In this document: positions 49,301 through 59,458 of the stretch, in pieces
How the letters are laid out: each line of letters begins with the position of its first letter
How positions within the stretch are numbered: the first letter of the stretch is position 1
NCBI GenBank assembly: GCA_018857735.1
Contig: JABMCL010002749.1
Location: 475,001-539,000 of the forward strand
DNA length: 64,000 bases
DNA from: Alviniconcha marisindica
Lineage: Eukaryota; Mollusca; Gastropoda; Provannidae
Direction of reading: 5' to 3'
Program-made: the position numbers and the translations under genes
Notes under the pieces: generated by a model
Told to the model about the DNA's origin: nothing
What the model saw: the letters and a program-made list of their open reading frames with translations, nothing else
Databases searched by the model: none

Positions 49301-52300
49301 ACATGACGGAGATCCAGGCTCGCGCCATCAGGCCACTGCTGGATGGGAGGTATAATGTCTCAATAAGTAAAGTGGGGGGGGGGGGGTGTGCAGGCAACAA
49401 ACCTTTGTTTGGGGCTTTTTTGAAAATTGTTTTTCACTCTTTCATAACTTCAAGAGTGGAGTAAAGTAATGTGGGGGGGGGGGGGGGGGGTCCACTCTTT
49501 TATAACTTACATTAATTTCCTTGTAAACTGTCATTGGGCAGAGACCTGATTCTTTAAAGGCACACTTTTAGGTGACTCCCACAGGTGATGCTTCCAAATA
49601 AGGCGTTTCCGAAAGTAATGAGGAATGGTGATGTGGAGCTTATCTGAAGCTAACAGGTACATGTCAGGGAAATACACAGCTGTGGATGTCCATAATTTTA
49701 TGTAAAGATGGGAGTTCTGATGTAACTTGAAAGAATGACACAACAGTCAAAATGATGTTACTCTGATGACTTTTGTAGAAAATAAGGACACGAAGAGTGG
49801 TGACTTAAGGTCAGTGTTGTTTATGCTTCCCTTTGCACCCCCCCCCCCCCCCCTGTCCCGGGCAAATATGTCATATGTGTCTCTGTGTTTTCTGCCTAGC
49901 AAGTGTTCTGTTTTTAGATGACAAATATCTCAGCTTGATATCCCTGACTTTGAACCAATTTTCATTCAGCCAACATCAACATCAAACTGCATTTTTTGGT
50001 GTCATCAGTATTATGTTCAAAATGCCATGTGCAAGGACCTGTGTGCCAAATTTCAGGCACATATTCTGCTGTGTTTTTGAAACTACTTAATCACTTGGAG
50101 GAAACCGTCAGATGTTTCGTAGTCAACTGTTTGAAATAAGTGAATTCATCACTCCTCTGTGTTGTTTATAGATTGCTTCAGTCTTTAAAACCTTTCTTTG
50201 TTGGGATATGGCGGGGAGGTGTCTTTCATATCCATGGGTGTTTTTTGTGGTCTGTGGTGTTGCGTGGCTTTCTCATGAGATGCTGGTGTACAGGGACCTA
50301 ATGGGAGCAGCCAAGACGGGCAGTGGCAAGACGCTGGCCTTCCTGATCCCGGCTGTGGAGCTGATGTACAAGATGAGGTTCATGCCCCGCAACGGCACCG
50401 GCTGCATCATTATCTCCCCAACCCGCGAGCTTTCCATGCAGACATTTGGCGTGCTGAAGGAGCTCCTGAAGTACCATCACCACACCTTCGGACTGGTCAT
50501 GGGCGGGGTCAACCGACACGATGAGGTCAAGAAGCTGAAGAAGGGCATCAACATTCTGGTGGCCACGCCCGGCCGCCTCCTGGATCACCTCCAGGTGAGT
50601 TGGCTGACTGCAGCCGTGGTGTACCAGTCGGTTTGCATGCATGTATATAGGCATGCATTTGAAATATACCATACATTGTTGTGCATATGTATACCCTTGG
50701 TATTATGCACATATGCATTATTATGTACACCATTGCATGCAAACAGATATGTACACATTTGCACACTAGCAGACACTCAAGCATTATGAGTGCATGCTTG
50801 TATACATGCATACATGCAAATACACATACATACACATGCATGCACAAACCCATACATGCATGCACACACATAACCATACGCACACACAAGCAATACACAC
50901 ATGCACATCAACCAACCATACCACACACCTCTAGTTTTAAATTTTCATGAATGTTGCATTGCAGAACACAGAAGGTTTCATGTTCAAGAATATGGCGTGT
51001 CTGATCATCGATGAGGCAGACCGGATTCTAGACTTGGGCTTTGAGGAGGAGATGCAGCAGATTATACGTCTTCTGCCCAGTGAGTGCTGTTATTGTTTTT
51101 GGGGTAGTTCTTTGAGGTTTTGTAATTGTTGTTCTGTTTTGTTTATTTGTTGTCAGGTCTTATTTGTTTTGTTGTTGTCTGGGGGATGTCCACTTGTTTT
51201 GTTACAGTCAGACTGCCAGCCCTAAAGGGGGGGGGGGGGGGGGGAAGCAACTGCAATATCATCACTGTCCAGATTCTTGGGTCCTAATTTAACTAGAATA
51301 TTGCCAGGGCAGCAGCTTTAAACCAAGTTGGATCCGATTTGCAGAGGCATGTAGCATGGGCTAGGTTCCTAAAGGTGTCAGAAACCTGGACAGGTAATAA
51401 TGTATTCATTAGAAAGATCACACACAGTTGGCTGTGTGTAAACTAGGGTATGCTCTCTGATTTTGAAATTGAATGGGAGTCATCAAGTTCAAATGGTTGA
51501 AGGGGTTGAGATTTTCTGCTCAGACTGATGCAGCATTGATTTAATAACTTGGTACCTAACTTTTGCCCAACGAAGATGAGCTGACTTTCCAGCAAGTGGG
51601 TGAAGAAAAGGGAAATGAGCTGTGTTTGTTTGTCTGCAGAGAAGCGCCAGACCATGCTGTTTTCAGCGACACCCACCCAGAAGACAGAGGCTTTGGCCCG
51701 AGTGTCGCTGAAGAAACGACCCATGTACGTGGGTGTGGATGACGCTAAGAAGGAGGCAACTGTGGAGGGGTTGGAACAGGTGGGCCAAATGTGTTGCTGA
51801 ATGTTGTCCATGACAGATTAAAACATTGTAAAGGCTCAAAATTTCAAGTATGGTGAAAATGCATTCTAAGAATTCAGCATTTTTCCCAATACATTCATTT
51901 TCCAAATTGAGGATTTTTAGTGGTCTGTGAATACTGTCAGTGAAACAGATGTCCACACTGGCGGTTTTCTGTTGAAAATAGGTGAGCTGCTTGTCTCCAC
52001 ACCCCCCCCCCCCCTTCCCCATGCATTTCATCTGAAATGATGGCTTACAAGTGTTTGTTTTACAAAGCATCCCTCTTAACTTATTTTAGGGAACTGGCAC
52101 CATAATTATATCACAGAGAATAAATGTGTAGTAAGATGCAGAAAGTGTCGTGGTTACAGACAAATGTGTTCCTGTAAAAACTCTGAACTCTTTTTTTGAT
52201 TCATCACAATGAGCAAGGAAGATATGTAACCCAACTTGCATGTTTATCATGAGTCCAGTGCCTTAAAAAAAAAAAAGTGGCTTGCAAGGTTTTTGGCATC

Positions 52301-55300
52301 ATTTTTAACAGAAATAGTGACAGTATTTTCTATAGCTTTGAGGTGTTCACAGAAGATTAATAAATTAGTAGGTCTTGAAAATCTCAACAAGAAAACAAAA
52401 TTGACTAACAGTTTTAATTGGCCATCGACATTATCTAGGATGTGTGACACATTTATGGAGACATGTTGACTGTTGTCCCATGTTTATGTGGCTGATGTTG
52501 ATGGAGACACGTTGACTGTTGTCCATGTTTACGTGGCTGATGTTGACTGTTGTCCCATGTTTATGTGGCTGATGTTGATGGAGACACTGACTGTTGTCCC
52601 ATGTTTATGTGGCTGATGTTGATGGAGACACGTTGACTGTTGTCCATGTTTACGTGGCTGATGTTGACTGTTGACCCATGTTTATGTGGCTGATGGTGAT
52701 GGAGACACTTTGACTGTTGTCCCATGTTTATGTGGCTGATGTTGATGGAGACACTTTGTTGTCCAATGTTTATTTGGCTGATGTTGATGGAGACATGTTG
52801 ACTGTTGTCCCATGTTTATGTGGTTGATGTTGATGGAGACATGTTGACTGTTGTCCAGTGTTTATGTGGCTGATGTTGATGGAGACATGTTGTCCATGTT
52901 TATGTGGCTGATGTTGATGGAGACATGTTGACTGTTGTCCCATGTTTATGTGGCTGATGTTGATGGAGACATGTTGACTGTTGTTCCATATTTATGTGGC
53001 TGATGTTGATGGAGACATGTTAATAATAATAATGTGCATTTATCAATGCCCTGAATGCTTACATGATACATATTAACCTAAATATGATATTCTATACACT
53101 TGTAGAGCACAGTTGTCCCATTTTTATTGGCTGATGTTGATGGAGACATGTTGACTGTTGTCCCATGTTTATGTGGCTGATGTTGTTCCATGCTGGTGTG
53201 CAGGGCTTTGTGGTGTGTCCCCCGGAGAAGAGGTTTCTGCTCCTGTTCACATTCCTAAAGAAGAACCGCAGGAAGAAGATCATGGTCTTCTTCAGCAGTT
53301 GCATGGCTGTCAAGTTTTTCAACGAATTGTTAAACTACATTGACATTCCTGTCATGTGTATTCATGTGAGTTGATCTTTGTGCATGGAAGGAAAGAAGGA
53401 AGTTGGATTTTCAGGGTGAAATTCATGCTAGGTTTTTTTCTTCAGTTTCCATAATTATACAATACCCACCTTGTGTTCCCTTTTTCCTCTCTCTCCCATC
53501 TCCTCATCTGTCTTCCCCATCTCCATCTCTCTGCCTTCCCCATCTCTGCCTCTCTCTCTTTGTGTCAGTCTCCTAAGTCTCTCTCTCATGTCTGAACATG
53601 GAAGTGTTTACCAGTGTACTCACACAAATTCTGTTATCCTTAAGACATCAAAGAGTGAGGGAATCTCCATGGTTGATATGCTGATGCAGGAGAATAACGA
53701 GAGGTGAATGAAGCAGTGAGGCTGAATCAGATAAGGTGTGTTCCTTTTCGTGGTAGTTTTAGAGTAGCAGAACCCGGTCAAAGTTAAGGCTCACCCTAGT
53801 CACAGACTGCGTTATTGTTGTTAATGTGTGTTTGCATGCTGTTTTCAGGGGAAGCAGAAGCAAGCGAAACGGTCACAGACGTTCTTCCAGTTCTGCAATG
53901 CCACTGACGGCATTCTGCTGTGTACAGACGTGGCAGCCAGAGGGTTGGACATCCCACAAGTCGACTGGATCGTTCAGTATGACCCGCCCGATGAGACAAA
54001 GGTTAGTGTTCATGATTAGTGATTGGATCATTCAGTATGACCTGCCCGATGAGACAAAGGTCTGTGTTCATGATTAGTGATTGGATCATACAGTGTGACC
54101 CGCCCAATGAGACAAAGGTCAGTGTTCATGATTAGTGATTGGATCATTCAGTGTAACTCTAAATAAGACAAATCGTGATTGGATCATTCCTGGTGACCTA
54201 CCTGATGAGAAAACATCCCAGACTGGATCTGTCAGTATGACCGACCTTAATGGGTGTCCTGGGTTGGATAATTCAGTATGACCTGTCTGATGAGACAAAA
54301 GTTAGTGTCTAAGATTTTATCATTCAGTATGACCTGCCCAGGGAGACAAAAATGAAAACTCAAACACTGACAACAGCTAGCACATCAAAAAGAAAAAAGA
54401 CACCAAATACAGCTGACTCCCAAAATACAGTCTAAGTTAATGATGATTTTTGTTTGTTCTCCCTTCATTGCTGACAGGAGTACATCCACCGCGTGGGGCG
54501 CACAGCTCGAGGGGAGGGGGGCAGCGGAAAAGCACTCCTGCTCTTGCAGCCACAGGAGCTCGGGTTTCTCATGTACCTGAGGAGGGCAAAGGTGCAACTG
54601 AACGAATTTGAGTTCAGCTGGGCCAAGGTGGCCAACATCCAATCCCAGGTTGGTGCATTTGAAGTAGTCGCAGTAGTTCATGCATGTTGTGTGAGTGTGT
54701 TACCAAAGATGAGCACAAGTTTAGAGGATGTCCCAAATGCTTCTTTTTCATGCCTGATTCCAATTATTTATTTTTATCATTAATCCGTTAGCAAGAAATT
54801 CGGGGCAACTTTGTTGGGTAAGGCTATGGCAATTGCAAGAGCAGTTACTACCCATTTTTAGTTGGGTAAGGCTATGGCAATTGCAAGAGCAGTTGCTACC
54901 CATTTTTAGTTGGGTAAGGCTATAGCAATAGCAAGAGCAGTTGCTACCCATGTTTAGTTGGGTAAGGCTATGGCAATTGCAAGAGCAGCTGCTACCCATT
55001 CCTACCAATGTGTGCAGTATTTCTGTGTGTCCAGCCAATATTTGTGTTGTTTGATCAACACACAGACGTTGATGCATGTGATTGTGGACAGGGGCTGTAC
55101 AAACACCATAGGAGAATCTGTACTGAAGGTCGAAGACAATTCCTCACCACATGGGGGAATCAAACCCATGTCGGTACTGCCCCAGGCTTTTCAGTCCGAC
55201 GCACTACTAACTGAGCCATCCGGCCCCTTGTAGGGACACGTTTTGATGAAAACTAGTCAAAAGGTTGTAGCCATGTCTCATTGAAAAACATCCAGCCCTT

Positions 55301-56153
55301 TGTTCCTGAGGGTAGGCAGAGGTATTGTGGCAGTTTATGATGAAGTTAATCAGTCTGGAGGAGCAGAAAAAAAAGATCAAATGGAGGGAAATAAAATCAT
55401 GAATTCATTCTTTCTGTATGTTGGGTTCTTTTGTGGATTTTTCTTTGCTGGACAACTCACAGCTGATTATTTCATACAAAAGTTCAGGCAAGCCCTTGGA
55501 GGCAACTGTAAACTGTTATCCAGGTCATGCTTTGTTTGATATCTCCTTACAGCTGGAACTGCTGATCAGCAAGAACTACTTCCTGCACAAGAGTGCGCAG
55601 GAAGCATACAAAGGGTTTGTGAGAGCCTACGCCAGCCACAAGGAGAAGCGGCTGTTTGATGTGGAGAAGTTGGACCTCAAGGCAGTGGCCAAGTCCTTCG
55701 GATTCTCTGTGCCACCCTATGTTGACCTCAGTATCCTTTTCTTGCATCTGGTTGTCGTTGCAACGTTTATTTCTATGGCAGGTTGCGGGGTTTTGTGAAC
55801 AGATAGGTGTTCAAAAGATGGGTTTCAAATGTTGTAAAGGATCCACACATACATACACCACTACCACAACACAGCACACCATTCCACACACCGTACCACG
55901 CACATCACACTACACACACATAAACAGATAGAGACACAGAGAGAATACACTATACGCACACATACAAATACATGCATGCATGCTGCACACATATGCACAA
56001 GAGGTTGAAAGAGCAATGAAGCCGGCATTGTATGTTCCCTGTGTTGGAGTGGGTTTGCCTTAACCAGCATCAGACGTCCACAGCCGCAAAAAGAAGGAGA
56101 AGGGCGCTGGCTACCAGTCCTCACGGACAAAGAACTTCAAACGCAGAGGCTGA
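46341..56153 (+). CDS. DDX18: ATP-dependent RNA helicase DDX18, complete
   Basis: Twelve exons, all GT-AG and in phase, encode 589 residues: 46341-46419, 48198-48260, 48549-48731, 49205-49349, 50294-50594, 50965-51079, 51640-51779, 53204-53365, 53849-54001, 54478-54648, 55553-55730, 56074-56153 (stop TGA 56151-56153). The chosen ATG has a good context (CATCATGG); an in-frame ATG at 46272 is probably 5' UTR. A short basic/acidic N-terminus leads into the DEAD-box core: Q motif GFTHMTEIQ, motif [10 protein letters not shown] (162-170), PTREL, TPGR, DEAD (273-276), SAT (304-306), ARGLDIP (426-432), HRVGRTAR (451-458). The C-terminal part [19 protein letters not shown] is typical of DDX18/Has1, and the tail is basic ([10 protein letters not shown]). 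Human DDX18 is longer (about 670), mainly in the N-terminus. Has1-type helicases act in the nucleolus in 60S ribosome assembly. Tandem repeats lie before exon 8 and after exon 9. Confidence 0.95.
46420..48197 (+). other. DDX18 intron 1, nothing coding
   Basis: It holds a strongly self-complementary ACT/AGT tract at about 46894-46981 (ACTACTACTACTACTACAG against AGTAGTAGTACTAGTACTG). Otherwise A/T-rich with no recognised element. Confidence 0.7.
49350..50293 (+). other. DDX18 intron 4 with poly-G/C tracts
   Basis: Poly-G runs at 49372-49386 and 49472-49490 and poly-C at 49838-49853 occur in otherwise unremarkable sequence. The two poly-G runs are followed by similar TTCAT/TTTATAACTT blocks, a small duplication. 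Confidence 0.7.
50595..50964 (+). other. DDX18 intron 5, CA/CATG-rich
   Basis: TGCATGCA, ATACACATACATACACATG and similar words make up most of the intron. No gene is seen. Confidence 0.8.
51080..51639 (+). other. DDX18 intron 6
   Basis: T/G-rich start, a poly-G run at 51227-51244, then unique sequence. No gene is seen. Confidence 0.7.
52456..53185. repeat. 48 bp-type minisatellite upstream of DDX18 exon 8
   Basis: About 16 units of TGTTGACTGTTGTCCCATG, TTTATGTGGCTGATGTTG and ATGGAGACACG, some shortened. A single-copy insertion (about 53020-53110) interrupts it. The last unit ends about 18 bases before the exon 8 acceptor. Each unit contains GCTGATG, which fits the branch-point consensus CTRAY. 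Confidence 0.93.
54002..54345 (+). repeat. Decaying tandem copies of the DDX18 exon 9 donor
   Basis: Exon 9 ends GACTGGATCGTTCAGTATG, ACCCGCCCGATGAGACAAAG, then donor GTTAGT. In the intron the same block recurs: near 54022-54060 (ends GAGACAAAG, GTCTGT), near 54080-54118 (GAGACAAAG, GTCAGT), and then at 54135, 54176, 54215, 54265 and 54318 in increasingly altered form. The early units include about 20 intron bases (GTGTTCATGATTAGTGATTG). At least the first two copies keep an intact donor. Confidence 0.92.
54780..55228 (-). mobile_element. tRNA-derived SINE, family A, with 3' tandem expansion
   Basis: On the minus strand it starts GGCCGGATGGCTCAGTTAGT (A-box region) and GGGTTTGATTCCC (B box). 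The shared body follows (GTACAGATTCTCC, AATACTGCACACATTGGTAG, AATGGGTAGCAGCTGC). The 3' module, AATGGGTAGCAACTGCTCTT, GCAATTGCCATAGCC and TTACCCAACTAAA, is then repeated four times before the normal 3' end. It lies in DDX18 intron 10, antisense. Confidence 0.88.
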
Positions 56154-58350
56154 GGTCAGTGGAAAAAAAATCATTTACCAGACTGCTGGCCTGAACTTTG
56201 ATGCCAGACAATCTTCTCAGTTGACTGCCAGCATTTGAATAAAAAAGAATATATCAAAACAGAACTTTTTTAGTTGGGCAACACAAAACATTTTGGCATA
56301 TGCTCAACTGCCATGTATGATAGATTTTTTTCTCTGCCTTTTCATCATTTTGATTTTCATACCATAATCGTTTGTCCATTGCCAGGACAGAGGTATCTGT
56401 GCCAATGTACTAGAAATGTGCCTGCTTTTTTGTGTTGCCCTATTAAAAAAAAGCAATTTTTCTTTTGCTTTAAAACGGTTAAAAGTCAAACTTGATTTCT
56501 GGAGTTTCAGTCTCTGACAATTACTGTGCACTGGAAAAAAAACTTGTTTCCCTCTTGTGCAACAGGGCTTTATGGCTGCTTTTAGGGAAATTCAGAGATG
56601 CTGCATATAAGTGGAATAAATAATGATGAGGCTGGTGACAGCGGCTGGAGCAAAGGAAGAACTGCAGAGATGTTTGTCGCCTGTGATCATTTTTTTCTCT
56701 CGCAGATTTCAGTCAAATAAACGTCTCCAGTTCTACAAGACCCAAGAGTTGGTGTGAAAAGGGTGGTTTGGAGACAGTTGGCGTTGATAGCAGATGATAT
56801 GGATCAGTTGTGAACTGGACATTTGCCACAAATGCCAAACATGTTGCATTTTTTTTAAGAGAATGTTTTTCATTTGAAATATTTCTGCATCTTAAAAGTG
56901 TCAACCTTATTCATTTAAATGAGTTTGATTCACAAACTTTCACATGTTTTGCTGTACTCTTAAGTGCATTTCATTGTTTTATGTTGCAGGTCAAAACATC
57001 AGAGAAGCATGACTGCGAGTGATCAGTTGTTTGGCGTGTGAATGCAAGTCATGGAAATGTGTTCAGGTGTTGCCGCAAGAGTGACTGATTAGCATTTTCT
57101 CTCAAGTACTGGAAACTTAAACTGTTATTCTGCCTCCATCTTCAAATCTCCAGAGTCCACTGGCTGTGGGGATCCTGACGCTGATGGTCATCGCAATGTT
57201 CTGCAGCATCACTAAGACAACCCAAAAGTTGTCTGAAGTCCAGACTATTTATGTGATAGCCTCCAAATGCTTCTACCACTGTTACAGCAGTTTTAGGAAG
57301 TCATTGTCAGTTTCACATGCCATTTTAGTCTAAGTTAGCTTTCAAGCAGATGTCAATGTGACTCATGATTTGTACTTTGTGTTTGCAAGCCCACACTTGT
57401 GGCTTGTGTTAAGTCTGTGCTTTGTGACTTCTGTTTGTGCATCTGTACTGTCATTTGTGCTGTTGTTAATTTTTGTTGCTAGTGTTTGTATGCATCATTT
57501 GATGACTAGCATGTGTACTTTTTGACTAGTATGTGTACATCTGTACTTGAATGGTAATGGACATTTCTGTAGCACCATACCTATTTAAAAAACAAAGCAA
57601 GAAAGGGCCCATGCAGAGGCCAGCTATAGGACAATGTGGCATGTACAATTCTGACACAGACATAGGGGAAATAGGACACTGGTTCAGTCAGTTTGTTGGT
57701 AGTGTGTGCATCAGCTGTGACCATCATCTCTCTCCTCGCTGTGAACTGAAAGCAGCATACACACCTGGTGACTAGGGAGAATGTGTGCACAAGGTTCTAC
57801 TTGCAGCAAGCTTGTCAAGAAGTCATCAGCATCACAAGCAATGTGCTTTGTGAACTCATGTGGTACATTAATACTAGAAAATCATGCAGCCCTTTCACAG
57901 TATTTGATTAGATAGGTGATCACCTGTTTAAACAAATAGGTTCAGTCTTGACTGTTATATCAAGGTTATACATCATATCAAGGTTCATTTCTCTATTTTT
58001 TGTGTACGTCTTTTCTGATGCAGTTTGAATAAAGGTTACATTGGAAACCCCCATATGTAAAACTGATGTCATAGTGTCCCAATACCATGCCCATCACCTT
58101 TTAATAAAACTTGAAAATAGCTCACACTGCTGTCCATCTCTGCAGAACGATTGATGGTTTCAGTGTAATGTTGAAGGCACATGGACAACACGAGTATGTA
58201 CCTATGATGCGCATGCTTTGTCACTGGTTGCTGTTGGTCTTGGACCTCTGGGAGTACTTGTCAGATGATGAGAATGTCACTGTGGTGTTGAGCAAATGGA
58301 AATAAATACTGTACTGTACAACTAACAGCAGACTTTGAGTCGAATAAATC
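56154..58350 (+). other. DDX18 3' UTR and flank
   Basis: No further coding signal follows the stop. A GAGGTCAGTG donor-like site directly after the stop hints that the 3' UTR could be spliced. AATAAA poly(A) signals occur at 58028-58033, 58103-58108 and 58343-58348, any of which could end the transcript about 1.9-2.2 kb after the stop. Confidence 0.5.
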
Positions 58351-59382
58351 TTCATAACTGGTGTATGGATATACGCTGCGTTTCTTTCATTTCAGTTTGC
58401 ACTCCTCTTTTCTAAAAGATATCCACATTGAGACCTTTTTAACAGCAGCTTATCTATGCACAAACATGTGACAAGTTCTTGCACAGCAGTGCACATTTGT
58501 CAGTATCTAACCATGGATGTTACCAAAACACTCCTACCTTCTGGTAGACTTTAAAGAGTACAAAATGTAGCTCACAGAGCTTCAAAATCATGTTCCCATT
58601 TTGCGCTCACTCCACTGGCTGCCTAATGTTCAGTAATGTTGTCTGCAGATGGTGAAAAAATTTTTGCCACAAGCTGGAAAGTTTGTCATCAAATAATTAT
58701 CAAATTAGACTGCTTAAAAAGAAACCTGCTGCTAACCACAAAGCAACTGACAGAAGGCACCAGACATTTACACACCAATAATTTTGTCTGAAATTGTGTG
58801 CACAACCTCTATATTAACTGCTGTCAGACATATAAAATGTTACTCTCCTGCCTAGGAGTAAAAACATCCCACTTTGTAATTGTGTTTCACAAGTGGCGAT
58901 CAATTGCTCAGCTTATGAGGTGGCAAAGCCCTACTTCTTCAATCGTGGATTACACGCATCAATCTTTGGGGCACCACTTCCAGCACAATTACTGCCATCT
59001 TTATTTTACGATCTGTACTACAAGTTATTTTCCTTTACCAACACTTTCTGGAATATTTGGAGTCTTGCATACTCCTAGCAGTAATACTGTACCAACTGGA
59101 TATCAGAATGTGCCACAGTGCCTTTAAGAAATGGACCCCGTTTATGTGAATTCAAAAATATAACCCCTCTCTGACCAATACCCCATGTTGCCTTTACTGG
59201 TCATGGTTGACCAGACATTAAATACCAACTGCCTCTCCCTCCTGTGCAGTCAACATCATTTGACTGTATCAAAATACTTCACAACTGGCACAATTGTTTT
59301 ACACCCAAAAGCAGGCAACCACTCGCATTCTTCCAACCCATATGACACTCTTTAACATGAATGTACCTTCTTTCCCCAGTAG
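58351..59382. other. Spacer between DDX18 and RPS4 (convergent genes)
   Basis: A/T-rich unique sequence. Short frames such as 58798-59127 show no domain or conserved motif. Confidence 0.5.
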
Positions 59383-59388
59383 TTTATT
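59383..59388 (-). terminator. RPS4 poly(A) signal
   Basis: AATAAA on the minus strand, about 70 bases after the RPS4 stop codon, the expected compact 3' UTR of a ribosomal protein gene. Confidence 0.7.
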
Positions 59389-59458
59389 TTCACTCTGCGA
59401 ACACTGAATTCGGGGTAACAATAGTTCATTTCGCATGTTTGTACTGGTTGTTGCTGCA

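Noticed and set aside
50298..50672. Minus-strand frame opposite DDX18 exon 5
   Set aside because: Antisense shadow of a well-supported helicase exon.
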